A DNA stretch of 34,345 nucleotides. Origin: Flavobacteriaceae bacterium (GTDB lineage Bacteria > Bacteroidota > Bacteroidia > Flavobacteriales > Flavobacteriaceae). The notes below the pieces were generated by a model that saw only the letters and a list, made by a program, of their open reading frames with translations, was not told where the DNA came from and did no database searches. A program made the position numbers and the translations under genes. Each line of letters opens with the position of its first letter. Position 1 is the stretch's first letter. The stretch spans positions 174 through 34,518 of the forward strand of contig JAGQYS010000083.1 in the NCBI GenBank assembly GCA_020435965.1. The letters run 5' to 3'. Shown here piece by piece: positions 23,502 through 32,401 of the stretch.

Positions 23502-25388
23502 ATGAAACAATTGTTGCTTTTTAAAATTCTGCACGAAGCTATATCATTTAAATTCATTAGGTTTTATTTTTGCTTCGGAATCCTTATTTTCTCTTATAAT
23601 AGCTTTGGGCAAGTAAATCCTGATTCGCTTTATAAAAAATGGAAAAGCACTAAGCTACCTGATAGTACAAGGGCAAATGCTTATCTAAAATACATTACAC
23701 AAAATTATATTGGCAAAAAAACTGACAGTGCTTATTTAATGACCAATAATCTGCTTAAATTTTGTACTGAGAATAAATTAAGACTTCAAGAAGCAGATGC
23801 ACATTCAGTTATAGGAAATATTTTATCATCCCTTTATGATTTAAAAAATGCATTGGTTTCTATCAAAAAAAGTTTAGCAATTTATAAAAATTTAAATCAT
23901 AAAAAAGGAGTTATCAAAGCAAATATTGAAATAGGCAGTATTTTTATGAATAGTTTTAAATTCAATGAAGCTTTAGAATATTTTGATGAAAGCCTAAAAA
24001 TAAGCAAAGCAACCAAAGACACTTTAAACATTGCTAAATCATTGTTGAATATTGGAAATGTTTACAGCAATAAATTTAAAATTAAAGAAGCCACAGAGTA
24101 TTTCAATAAAAGTTTGAGTTTTGCAAAAGAAGTCAACGACCTAAACTTACAAACTTTACTTTATACAAAACTAGGAGATAATCTTAGTCGGCAAAAAAAA
24201 TACAATGAGGCTTTAGAATATTTTGATGAAAGCCTAAAAATAAGTAAGGAAATCAATAATAAATATGAAGAACGGAACACGTTGTTTTCAATTTCCATGG
24301 TTTATTTTAATCTTGAAAAATACCATGAGTGTATTAATTACTCCAATAAGTGTATAAATCTCACGAAAAAAATCGGAGACAGGACATATTACGTTCCAAG
24401 TTTGTACAACATTTCAGATTCTTATAAAGCCTTAGGCAATATTAATGCGGCCTACAAATATTTAGAAAAGGCTTCCAGTTTGGATAATCAAATCGCTTCT
24501 TTTGATGCATCAAAAGATCTTGAAAAAATGGAACTATCTAAAATTAGGCTACGAGATAGTCTTTTGAATCATCAGAAGCAACTCAAACTAAAATCTGAAA
24601 TTGAAAAGAGCAACTTTCAAAAGCGAACAATTTTAATTGGGTTAAGTGGCATACTTATAGCGGTTTTGTTAATTGCATATATTATCTACAAAAACACCAA
24701 AAGAAAACAATTACAAGCAGAGCAAGAAAAAGAGATTGAATTACAAAAGAAGGAAAAACTATTAAAAAACATTGAACTTTCAACCATTGATGCTATGATT
24801 GAAGGACAAGAAAAAGAACGACAGCTAATAGCTAATGATCTCCATGATGATTTAGGTGCCATAATGACTACTATAAAACTAAATATAAATGCACTTAAAG
24901 AAACACACACTCCTGAGCTTTTAGAAAAAACCAACCAACTTATTGATAGTGCCTATAATAAAATAAGAGGTGTAGCACATGTAAAAAATTCAGGTGTAAT
25001 AGGTAAAAAAGGACTGTTGGTTGCAGTGCAAAATATGGCTCAAAAAATTTCAGAAACCAATCAACTTCAAATAGAGGTTAAAGACTATGGTTTAGAGGAA
25101 CGATTAGAAAATAGCCTTGAGCTCACTTTATTCAGAATTATACAAGAGTTAATTACCAATATTATTAAACATGCACAAGCTAACGAAGCAACTATTCACC
25201 TAACAAACCATAAAAACAGTTTAAATATTATGGTTGAAGATAATGGCATAGGTTTTAACTTAAAAAGCAGTAAGACTGGAATGGGTATAAAGAGTATAGA
25301 TAAACGTATTAATCACTTAAATGGTACATTAACAATAGATTCTGATACTAATAATGGTACAACTGTAATTATAGATATTCCGTTATGA
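23502..25388 (+). CDS. TPR-containing sensor histidine kinase (HisKA_3 type)
   Basis: A 628-aa kinase of the NarX/DesK-like class. The N-terminus has a long basic leader and a hydrophobic segment (FYFCFGILIFSYNSFGQ). TPR repeats cover about residues 60-330, including two copies of EALEYFDESLKISK exactly 80 residues apart. A membrane helix lies at about 374-396 (TILIGLSGILIAVLLIAYII), then a coiled coil, and the phospho-acceptor His448 in NDLHDDLGAIMTTIK. The HATPase domain shows LFRIIQELITNIIKHAQA, VEDNGIGFN and TGMGIKSIDKRI. It overlaps the response regulator by 4 nt (ATGA), so they form a coupled pair. An operator-like dyad upstream suggests autoregulation. Confidence 0.93.
   Translation: MKQLLLFKILHEAISFKFIRFYFCFGILIFSYNSFGQVNPDSLYKKWKSTKLPDSTRANAYLKYITQNYIGKKTDSAYLMTNNLLKFCTENKLRLQEADAHSVIGNILSSLYDLKNALVSIKKSLAIYKNLNHKKGVIKANIEIGSIFMNSFKFNEALEYFDESLKISKATKDTLNIAKSLLNIGNVYSNKFKIKEATEYFNKSLSFAKEVNDLNLQTLLYTKLGDNLSRQKKYNEALEYFDESLKISKEINNKYEERNTLFSISMVYFNLEKYHECINYSNKCINLTKKIGDRTYYVPSLYNISDSYKALGNINAAYKYLEKASSLDNQIASFDASKDLEKMELSKIRLRDSLLNHQKQLKLKSEIEKSNFQKRTILIGLSGILIAVLLIAYIIYKNTKRKQLQAEQEKEIELQKKEKLLKNIELSTIDAMIEGQEKERQLIANDLHDDLGAIMTTIKLNINALKETHTPELLEKTNQLIDSAYNKIRGVAHVKNSGVIGKKGLLVAVQNMAQKISETNQLQIEVKDYGLEERLENSLELTLFRIIQELITNIIKHAQANEATIHLTNHKNSLNIMVEDNGIGFNLKSSKTGMGIKSIDKRINHLNGTLTIDSDTNNGTTVIIDIPL
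23970..24004 (+). repeat. 35-bp exact direct repeat within kinase TPR region, copy 1
   Basis: Identical to 24210-24244, exactly 240 bp (80 codons, two TPR units) downstream, and encodes part of EALEYFDESLKISK. The flanking TPR sequence is much less similar, which points to local gene conversion or recent unit duplication. Confidence 0.8.
24210..24244 (+). repeat. 35-bp exact direct repeat within kinase TPR region, copy 2
   Basis: Second copy of the repeat described at 23970-24004, in the same reading frame. Confidence 0.8.
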
Positions 25389-26005
25389 TAAAGCTAGCCA
25401 TTGCCGAAGATCACCAAGCTATAATAGATGGAATTTTACTATTGTTAGAGTATGAAGAAGACATTAGTATTGTAGGTACAACTAACGATGGCGAAGCCTT
25501 AGTAGATTTAGTTCGTAAAAAGCAACCAGATGTTGTACTTACAGATATTAGAATGCCTAAAAAAGGAGGTGTTGCTGCTACAGAAATCATTAAAAAAGAA
25601 TTCCCTAACATTAAAGTTTTGGCGTTTACCATGTTTGACCAAAACGAAGCTGTACAGCAAATGTTAGAAGCAGGAGCTTCAGGGTATCTACTTAAAAATT
25701 CACCTTTAGAAGAAGTGTTAAAAGCTATTCGCTTAGTATATAGTGGAAATACTTTTTTTGATGCCAATATAAAAGTTGAAAAAAAGAGTAAAGGCAACAC
25801 TAGGAACAAAGGGATACTAACTAAACGACAAAATGAGATTTTAAAACTAATAGCCCAAGGAAAAACTTCACTTGAAATTGCTGATGAACTATATATTGGT
25901 GTCCTAACGGTTGATACACACAGAAAAAACATGATACGCATTTTAGGACTAAAGGGTAAAGGTGCACTAATGCGCTATGCTCTAGACAAAAAATACAAAT
26001 TCTAG
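25385..26005 (+). CDS. LuxR/NarL-type response regulator
   Basis: A 206-aa regulator. The receiver domain (1-120) has the acidic pocket AEDH (Glu8, Asp9), phospho-acceptor Asp54 in VVLTDIRMP, a switch Thr in AFTMFD and Lys in YLLKNSPLEE. The LuxR-type helix-turn-helix (about 140-200) reads LTKRQNEILKLIAQGKTSLE, then IADELYIGVLTVDTHRKNM. The ATG overlaps the kinase stop (ATGA), giving a cognate pair. Likely targets are the two matching dyads at 23435-23454 and 26022-26041, the latter in front of a secreted protein; this is an inference from the repeat. Confidence 0.95.
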   Translation: MIKLAIAEDHQAIIDGILLLLEYEEDISIVGTTNDGEALVDLVRKKQPDVVLTDIRMPKKGGVAATEIIKKEFPNIKVLAFTMFDQNEAVQQMLEAGASGYLLKNSPLEEVLKAIRLVYSGNTFFDANIKVEKKSKGNTRNKGILTKRQNEILKLIAQGKTSLEIADELYIGVLTVDTHRKNMIRILGLKGKGALMRYALDKKYKF

Positions 26006-26021
26006 ATTACAATCTCACAAT

Positions 26022-26041
26022 AAAAATCCCCCTTATTGGGT
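26022..26041 (-). promoter_or_regulatory. Operator-like dyad upstream of the T9SS secreted PPC protein
   Basis: Minus strand ACCCAATAAGGGGGATTTTT, matching the site upstream of the kinase at 17 of 20 positions. It lies 61 bp before the ATG of the secreted protein. A TTTTGG at 26045-26050 and TATAAGTTTA at 26064-26073 just downstream may be the core promoter, so the site is placed where an activator would bind. Confidence 0.55.
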
Positions 26042-26102
26042 ATGTTTTGGCTTTTAGCTGTTTTATAAGTTTACACTTAATTATTAACTAATTCGTGTGA
26101 TT

Positions 26103-28733
26103 ATGAAACGATTATTATCCTTATTTTTATTTACATTATGTATATCATTTACTGCTTTTTCTCAAAGTACAGGCAGTTTTACGGCTAATGACTTGTGTTA
26201 CAATACTGCAACCAATTGCAACAACACTTTTAATATGTATCAAATATATGTGCCTGCAGATGGTAAAATAGTGTTTTCTGGAGACTTATTTGAATATACT
26301 ACAGCTGTCAACCCAGACCCTGTCAGGTTTACAGTTAATGCCTCTATTGCCTATACTAATACAGAAGGCGTTCCAATGGGTCAAAACGTTGGAGAAATAG
26401 TAAACGAAACAGAATCAACTATTACATTTGAAACTAATGCTCTTTTAGCTGGAACACTTGTGGATATATCAATTTCTGCTAATAATTCTTATGGTTTTAC
26501 TGCTGGTTATGATATTGGTTACTATGTGGTTTCACCAGTTTATTCTAACGATGCCGAACCTAATGACGATTATGCACAGGCCATCACCACAACAGAAAAC
26601 ACTCTATATGAAGGGCATGGGTCTTTTATCCCTGACGCTGTCAATAACATTAATGAAGGTGAAGATTGGTATAGACTAACCGTTCCTGTTAATGGTACTT
26701 TAAATGTAGTAATTAATCACAATACTGTATTTGATGATTATTATTCAACCAATCTTCAAATGCATCAGAAAAATAATGATGGAACTCTAGGGCAAGGTAT
26801 AGGTTACGAAAGTAGCAATACTAATGGACTTCTATTAGCTGCAGCTCATTGCTTAAAGCAAGGAGATGATATTTTTATTAAAATTAACGGAGACTCAAGT
26901 AGCTACCAGTTTTACTGGAATATGCAAGAACCACTTGGGTATATGGATGTAGAACCTAATGATATAAGCTCTCAAGCTATAAATATCAACTTAAATGAAA
27001 CCAAAACAGGTAACATTGGCTATGGCATTTCACCAGATGCAAACGGACAGGCATTAGATGATGATACTGATTGGTACAAGTTTACAGCAACCCAATCAGG
27101 TGACGCCACAATAAGCCTAAATGCTTCTCAAAGCATCGTGTATATTACCGAAGCGTTTTATGAAGAATCTGATGGGACATTAACACCTACCTTCTTTGAA
27201 AATGGTGGTGGAAACGACCCAATGTATAACTTTAATTGTATAAGTGCTGGCACATATTATTTAAAAGTAAAAGATTATACCTCTTCACCTATAGGACCTT
27301 CTAATTATTTTGGGAGTTGTTCAGAATGTTGTAGCACATATTCTATTTCATATACTTTTTCTAATCCAGCAACCTACACCAGTGACGAGACTGAACCAAA
27401 TAATGATTACGATAATGCAGAGTATTTACCTTTAAACAATAATTTTAATGGGCAAATAGGTTATAGAGTATCTGATCAAGTTGACTATCATGATTACTAT
27501 GAGATTCAAACAAATTATAATGGGGCACTAGAAATAAATTTCACTAGTCCTTTTGATGGTAATGTAGCCTTATACTATTTTGATGGAACGTATTTTTCTG
27601 TGGGCAATATAAACACAAATACGAGTAATCAAGTTACTTCAATAAGTGTTGATTGTGCTGCAGAATTTGAAACCTATTATTTGTATATGTATGCTACTTC
27701 TTGTACATCATATCAGCTCTATGCTACAAATACATATACTAGTGATAATAATGAGTTTGAGCCCAATAACGATACTGCAAATGCTCAAATACTGCAATCG
27801 GGAGATAATATTAATGGACATTTAGGTTTTGGTAGTTTTTCAAATTTTGATGACTACGATTACTTCAGTATTCCCATTACTGCTTCAGCACCAATTGAAT
27901 TTTATTTTGATTTATATGATGATGCTACAGTAGAATTAAGAAATGATTTTTCAATATTAGCTAGTATAACTCAAGATAGTAATTCGGGTCCAATATCTTC
28001 GTTAGTTTATAATAATATAGAAGATGCAGAAAACTATTACTTACGAATAAGTAGTAATACGTGCATTAGCTATGATTTATATGGCTGGAGCCAAGGATTT
28101 ACTGCCGAGAATGACTTAGAGCCAAACAACTCAATTGGAGAAGCCATAGCTGTAAATTTTGACCAAGATTACTATGGTCGATTGAGCTATTATAATTCAA
28201 GTAATGATTCCGAAGATTATTATAGCTTCACTCTATCTGAAGCAGATGATATTGAATTTGAATTAAATGCTTATGAAGGTTTATTTAATAATGCCTTACT
28301 TACTGTGTATGATACGTCAAATAGTAATCAAGTGTTTCAACTAAGCCATGATGGAACGAACCCTACAAACACAACAGGTGTTATTAATTTAAACGGCGGT
28401 TCTTACTATCTTACTCTTTCAGGATTTAATCAAACAGGTTCTTACAACTTTAAGGTCACACCTCAAAATACTCTTGGAGTTAATGAAATTAGTTTTAGTA
28501 AGTCAATTACTATTTATCCAGTTCCTGCAAAAGATAAAATTAGTATTGTTAGCAATCAAGATTTTGGTAATATAACTGGAGAAGTTTTAGATGTATTAGG
28601 TAAGTTGTTACAATCATTTGATATGCAGACTAAAGAAAAACATATAGACATATCTACTTTTCAAAGTGGTATTTATTTTCTAAAATTAGAAACAGCGAAC
28701 TCATCTACTTTAAAACGCTTTGTTATACAATAA
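26103..28733 (+). CDS. T9SS-secreted protein with PPC-type repeats
   Basis: An 876-aa extracellular protein. The ATG at 26103 is preferred to the in-frame GTG at 26097 because it begins a normal signal peptide (MKRLLSLFLFTLCISFTAFS, then Q). After an N-terminal beta domain come five pre-peptidase C-terminal-like units of about 120-150 aa, each opening with an EPN(D/N) motif (DAEPNDDYAQA, DVEPNDISSQA, ETEPNNDYDNA, EFEPNNDTANA, DLEPNNSIGEA) and containing a D-W/Y-Y-x-[FLI] core. The last 80 residues are a type IX secretion sorting domain (SITIYPVPAKDKISI, GEVLDVLGKLL, IDISTFQSGIYFLKL, LKRFVIQ). No catalytic domain is seen, so it is probably an adhesive or carbohydrate/protein-binding surface protein. 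It is downstream of the kinase-regulator pair with a shared operator-like dyad. Confidence 0.9.
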   Translation: MKRLLSLFLFTLCISFTAFSQSTGSFTANDLCYNTATNCNNTFNMYQIYVPADGKIVFSGDLFEYTTAVNPDPVRFTVNASIAYTNTEGVPMGQNVGEIVNETESTITFETNALLAGTLVDISISANNSYGFTAGYDIGYYVVSPVYSNDAEPNDDYAQAITTTENTLYEGHGSFIPDAVNNINEGEDWYRLTVPVNGTLNVVINHNTVFDDYYSTNLQMHQKNNDGTLGQGIGYESSNTNGLLLAAAHCLKQGDDIFIKINGDSSSYQFYWNMQEPLGYMDVEPNDISSQAININLNETKTGNIGYGISPDANGQALDDDTDWYKFTATQSGDATISLNASQSIVYITEAFYEESDGTLTPTFFENGGGNDPMYNFNCISAGTYYLKVKDYTSSPIGPSNYFGSCSECCSTYSISYTFSNPATYTSDETEPNNDYDNAEYLPLNNNFNGQIGYRVSDQVDYHDYYEIQTNYNGALEINFTSPFDGNVALYYFDGTYFSVGNINTNTSNQVTSISVDCAAEFETYYLYMYATSCTSYQLYATNTYTSDNNEFEPNNDTANAQILQSGDNINGHLGFGSFSNFDDYDYFSIPITASAPIEFYFDLYDDATVELRNDFSILASITQDSNSGPISSLVYNNIEDAENYYLRISSNTCISYDLYGWSQGFTAENDLEPNNSIGEAIAVNFDQDYYGRLSYYNSSNDSEDYYSFTLSEADDIEFELNAYEGLFNNALLTVYDTSNSNQVFQLSHDGTNPTNTTGVINLNGGSYYLTLSGFNQTGSYNFKVTPQNTLGVNEISFSKSITIYPVPAKDKISIVSNQDFGNITGEVLDVLGKLLQSFDMQTKEKHIDISTFQSGIYFLKLETANSSTLKRFVIQ

Positions 28734-28832
28734 TAGCTATGACTAAATTGAATTAATTTATAGAATTAAAAATAATCGTTTTTTTTAAATATACAGATTG
28801 GTAAGAACTGAAAAAAATTAATAACCCAAATC

Positions 28833-28919
28833 ATGCTTATAGTTTACATCATATTTGTATTAATCCTTTTTAATTTGGCACTATTGAAATTCAGTATAAA
28901 CAAAAAGCAGAAACCTTAA
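28833..28919 (+). CDS. 28-aa membrane microprotein, copy 1
   Basis: MLIVYIIFVLILFNLALLKF followed by SINKKQKP: one membrane helix and a basic tail. A second copy at 29019-29105 encodes the same peptide except for two conservative changes (L2F, V9A), while six codons differ only synonymously. That pattern argues for selection on the peptide. The family is unknown. It lies in the gap between the PPC protein and the M49 peptidase genes. No promoter was recognised. Confidence 0.65.
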   Translation: MLIVYIIFVLILFNLALLKFSINKKQKP

Positions 28920-28934
28920 TTTGATTTATGATTT

Positions 28935-28969
28935 TTTATAGTTGCCATTAAGTTTGTTTTGGGTTGATT
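28935..28969 (+). pseudogene. Remnant of the 3' end of the 61-aa membrane protein gene
   Basis: 33 of 35 bases match 23256-23290, the last codons and stop of the 61-aa gene (FIVAIKFVLA in that gene, FIVAIKFVLG here). A TGA immediately upstream in frame (28929-28931) and no start codon show that this is only a fragment. It lies between the two microprotein copies, evidence of past duplication and rearrangement. Confidence 0.6.
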
Positions 28970-29018
28970 GATGACAATTAAAAATTACTTCGATATAAAA
29001 TAAAACCATGATACCATC

Positions 29019-29105
29019 ATGTTTATAGTTTACATCATATTTGCATTAATTTTGTTTAATTTAGCGTTATTGAAATTCAGCATAAACAAAAAGCAGAAAC
29101 CTTAA
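29019..29105 (+). CDS. 28-aa membrane microprotein, copy 2
   Basis: MFIVYIIFALILFNLALLKF then SINKKQKP, a paralogue of 28833-28919 with 26/28 identical residues. Its last codons form the left arm of a hairpin (29089-29121) that is a terminator here but is degraded by two mismatches after copy 1. An out-of-frame ATG at 29008 ends after 6 codons and is not used. Confidence 0.65.
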   Translation: MFIVYIIFALILFNLALLKFSINKKQKP

Positions 29106-29121
29106 TTTGATTTCTGCTTTT
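29089..29121. terminator. Hairpin terminator between microprotein 2 and the M49 peptidase
   Basis: Perfect 11-bp arms AAAAGCAGAAA (29089-29099) and TTTCTGCTTTT (29111-29121) with an 11-nt loop containing the microprotein stop codon. It lies 22 bp beyond the convergent M49 stop, so it can serve both strands. Confidence 0.75.
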
Positions 29122-29143
29122 ACAATTTCAGAATTTCAAACCC

Positions 29144-31243
29144 TTAGTTCTCTTCTGGCAAAAAGCCATATTTATGAGCGTAGCTTAACATTTGGTTTTC
29201 AAAACTCGCTGCATGCATCACTTTTATAGCTGTAATTTCACCAGCTTCATTAGTTTCTGGCACTAAAACAGGATTTACAAAACCACTGTAAGGTGCTGAT
29301 GTAAATTGTTCATTACGCTTTAAAACCTCAGCATGCAAACCTTGGTCTACTTTAACACCATAATCTTCAACTAATGCTTGAACAGCCTCATAATCACCTT
29401 CTGATTTGATGCGTTGTGTTTCTCTTAGTAACTGACCAAATAACTCACGCAGTTTAGCATAATCATTAATATTGAAATAGGTTTTTCCATTACGTGTTAC
29501 CTTTTCTATCACATTATCTGCTTTTCCTTTTTCAAAAACCCAAGCACTAACCCATTGACGGTTTCTCATGTGTGCTTCTTCAACATCATCACCTAATTTT
29601 AACCTAATTAACTGAGTCATTAATCCATTTCTGATGTAACCATCGTAAGCCGCTTTTCCAACAGCTTGCCAATCATCAACCAGACCTAGTTCTTGTAATT
29701 TTGAATCGTATAAATAATATAGTCCTAATAAATCTGCACGACCTTCTTCTAAAGTGGACGCATAGGTTTTAAGTGTTTCTTTGGTTTCGCCAACTCCAGG
29801 ATTCAATTGCCCTGACGCATGACCAACTACTTCGTGTAAAGCAGTATGTAGCTTATCTGCAAGTTGACCATATTTTTCTTCCAATTCGTACTCTTCATCA
29901 TCATGGACAAACTCTTTTAAGCGACCACTGCTTCCAGCATTATTATAGGCATGAATAATATTTCCTAAAGACACTGATTTACTTCCTACTTCTTTACGAA
30001 TCCAATTGGCATTTGGCAAGTTCACACCAATTGGTGTGCTTGGTGAAGCGTCGCCAGCTTCTCCTGCAACATTGACCGTTTTATAACTTACGCCAACTAC
30101 GTTTTTCTTTTTATGAGATTCGATTAACGGTGAATTATCTTCAAACCATTGTGCATTTTCAGACAGTACAGCCATTTTTGCTGACATATCAAAGTCTTTG
30201 ATTTGCACAATAGATTCGTACGAACCTCTATAACCAACAGGATCATTATAGACCTCAATAAAACTATTAATGTAGTCTATATTTCCTTCAGTTGCTGCTG
30301 TCCAAGCTACATTGTAATCGTCCCAAGTTTGTAAACTTCCTGTTTTATAGTACTCAATTAATAAGCCAATAGCATCACCTTGAGCTTTATTTTCGGCAAC
30401 ACCTTTAGCCAGCTCTAACCACTTAATAATTTCATCAATTGCTTCGCCGTAAAGACCACCAGATTTATAAACACGTTCTTTCAATTCGCCATTTTCTTTA
30501 ACCAACATTGAGTTTAAGCCATAAGACAATGGTCTGTCTTTATTTACTTTTTTATCATCCTTAAAAACATCACCTTCGGCATTTGGCATATCAGGATCAG
30601 TATCTTTAATGTCTAAATAAAAGGCTTCAACATCTGCAGTGGTAACATTTGGCCCATAAAAATTCACAGCGCTTTCCAAGACATTATCAACGCCTTTTGC
30701 TTGATTTACTTTTTTGGCATCTTTATCGTTAAAAATAACGTCAAAAGCTTCACCTTCAAGGGTTGTATTGGTTTCTGCCAGTAAAGTTTTTAAATAGTCT
30801 TGCGAAAATTCTGGTCTAATTTTATCGTTTGAATAATGGTGGTGAATTCCGTTACTGAACCAAACACGTTTTAAATATACTTCAAAGGCTTTCCACTCAT
30901 CTGTATCTTTATTGCCCTCATAATCAGTGTAAATATTTTCTAAGGCATTTCTGATTTTTAGATTGTGTCTGTAATTCATGTTCCACATAATATCACGTCC
31001 AGACAAACCAGCTTCAACTAAATAATACACCAATTTTTGTTCTTTTAGTGTTAACTCTTCCCAACCAGGAATTTGATAACGCAAGATTTTTAAATCTGCG
31101 AATTGCTCCAACATAAAAGGAAAATCATCATTGGAAATTTCAACAAGCTCCTCCTTAAACCCTTCTTTTTCTGCTGTTTCGGTCTTGCAAGACCACATCA
31201 ACACAGAAATAAGAAATGTTGCTATAATTACTTTAAATTTCAT
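29144..31243 (-). CDS. Dipeptidyl-peptidase III-like zinc peptidase (family M49), lipoprotein
   Basis: A 699-aa metallopeptidase. A lipoprotein signal peptide (LISVLMWSC, Cys19) anchors it outside the cytoplasm. The M49 zinc signature is complete: HEVVGH at 470-475 and EEGRAD at 499-504 supply the zinc ligands and catalytic Glu. The roughly 30-residue spacing is like bacterial rather than eukaryotic enzymes. DPP III enzymes remove dipeptides from the N-terminus of short peptides, so a role in peptide scavenging in the periplasm or at the surface is likely. Nearby sequences such as GVGETKETLKTYASTLEEG and the tail FENQMLSYAHKYGFLPEEN fit the family. It is monocistronic and divergent from the SRPBCC gene. 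Confidence 0.92.
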   Translation of the reverse strand: MKFKVIIATFLISVLMWSCKTETAEKEGFKEELVEISNDDFPFMLEQFADLKILRYQIPGWEELTLKEQKLVYYLVEAGLSGRDIMWNMNYRHNLKIRNALENIYTDYEGNKDTDEWKAFEVYLKRVWFSNGIHHHYSNDKIRPEFSQDYLKTLLAETNTTLEGEAFDVIFNDKDAKKVNQAKGVDNVLESAVNFYGPNVTTADVEAFYLDIKDTDPDMPNAEGDVFKDDKKVNKDRPLSYGLNSMLVKENGELKERVYKSGGLYGEAIDEIIKWLELAKGVAENKAQGDAIGLLIEYYKTGSLQTWDDYNVAWTAATEGNIDYINSFIEVYNDPVGYRGSYESIVQIKDFDMSAKMAVLSENAQWFEDNSPLIESHKKKNVVGVSYKTVNVAGEAGDASPSTPIGVNLPNANWIRKEVGSKSVSLGNIIHAYNNAGSSGRLKEFVHDDEEYELEEKYGQLADKLHTALHEVVGHASGQLNPGVGETKETLKTYASTLEEGRADLLGLYYLYDSKLQELGLVDDWQAVGKAAYDGYIRNGLMTQLIRLKLGDDVEEAHMRNRQWVSAWVFEKGKADNVIEKVTRNGKTYFNINDYAKLRELFGQLLRETQRIKSEGDYEAVQALVEDYGVKVDQGLHAEVLKRNEQFTSAPYSGFVNPVLVPETNEAGEITAIKVMHAASFENQMLSYAHKYGFLPEEN

Positions 31244-31346
31244 TTTTGTTGTTTTACGGATATGACTTCGAAATTAATACTATTTCATCAAATTATTAAA
31301 TGTTCAATTAATTTATTTGGCTCTTTCCAAAGGGAAACAAAATACT

Positions 31347-31354
31347 TATCTTTG
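31347..31354 (+). promoter_or_regulatory. Bacteroidota -7 element (TATCTTTG) for SRPBCC-crcB
   Basis: A full TAnnTTTG match, 18 bp before the ATG at 31373. It would be internal to the longer open frame beginning at 31103, which supports the later start. Confidence 0.6.
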
Positions 31355-31372
31355 AAAGAAATCGTCAAAAAC

Positions 31373-32401
31373 ATGAAAGCCTTCAAGTTCATATTATTTT
31401 TACTCATGATTCTACTTATAGGTTGCTCCATCTATGTTGCTGTTCAACCAAACCATTATGAAGTTATTAGAACAAGAACTATTGATGCTCCTACAGCTGT
31501 GATTTATGATCACGTTATTGAGTTTAAAACTTGGGAGAATTGGACTGCTTGGATTGAAGAAAAGCCTGATACAAAAATCACCTATCCAGAACAAACCAAA
31601 GGTGTTGGCGGAAGTTACTCTTGGGTAGATGATGATGGCCTAGGAAACATGAAAACCTTAGCTGCTACTCGACCAAATAATATTGAACAATCTCTTAAAT
31701 TTGATGACTATGAACCTTCAAAAGTAACATGGAATTTTGAACCGACTCAGGATGGCAAAACCAATGTAACTTGGACAATGAAGGGCGACAAAATCCCTTT
31801 TGGTTTTAAGTTATACGCTGTGTTCTCTGGTGGATTTGACAATATGATTGGTCCAGATTTTGAACGTGGTCTGGAAAAACTCGATAGTATTGTTGTGGAA
31901 AGCACAAAAAAACATGAAATAACCGTAAATGGCATTACCGAATATGGCGGAGGTTTTTATCTTTATAAAACCACAAATGCAAAAGACTCTAACATTAGCC
32001 AAAAAATGGCAGAGCAATATGGCAGTTTAATGGCTTATGTAACACAACATAATATTGCAATGGCTGGTATGCCTTTAACGATTTACAACGAAATGAACCC
32101 TGAAGATGGTACTGTGATTATGAGTAACGGACTTCCAGTAAATCAGAAAATTGAAGTTGCAGAAGATAGCGATATCTCTTGTGGATACATGGAAAAAACT
32201 AAAGTTTTAAAAACAACTTTAAAAGGAAATTACACCTATTTGGCAGATGCTTGGGACGTTGCGTTAAAGTACATTGTGGATAACAATTTAGTACAATCTG
32301 AAGAAAAACCATTTGAGATTTATACTAATGATCCTGGAGAATTTCCTAATCCAGCTGATTGGGTTACGGAAATTTATATTCCTATTGTTGAAAATAATTA
32401 G
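31373..32401 (+). CDS. SRPBCC-domain protein with GyrI-like effector-binding domain
   Basis: A 342-aa protein from ATG 31373. The frame is open back to 31103, but that stretch is antisense to the M49 gene and precedes the promoter element. An N-terminal hydrophobic segment (FKFILFLLMILLIGCSIYVA) is a signal or lipoprotein-like anchor. Residues about 30-170 form a START/SRPBCC ligand-binding fold (RTRTIDAPTAVIYDHVIEFK, then TWENWTAWIEEK). Residues about 180-342 resemble the GyrI-like/AraC effector-binding fold, ending TEIYIPIVENN. No DNA-binding part is present, so it should be a small-molecule binder, not a regulator. The stop is immediately followed by the crcB ATG, so they are co-transcribed. 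Confidence 0.85.
   Translation: MKAFKFILFLLMILLIGCSIYVAVQPNHYEVIRTRTIDAPTAVIYDHVIEFKTWENWTAWIEEKPDTKITYPEQTKGVGGSYSWVDDDGLGNMKTLAATRPNNIEQSLKFDDYEPSKVTWNFEPTQDGKTNVTWTMKGDKIPFGFKLYAVFSGGFDNMIGPDFERGLEKLDSIVVESTKKHEITVNGITEYGGGFYLYKTTNAKDSNISQKMAEQYGSLMAYVTQHNIAMAGMPLTIYNEMNPEDGTVIMSNGLPVNQKIEVAEDSDISCGYMEKTKVLKTTLKGNYTYLADAWDVALKYIVDNNLVQSEEKPFEIYTNDPGEFPNPADWVTEIYIPIVENN

Noticed and set aside
31103-31372. N-terminal extension of the SRPBCC protein
   Set aside because: It is antisense to the start of the M49 gene, has no domain, and precedes the TATCTTTG promoter element; the signal-like segment starts at 31373.
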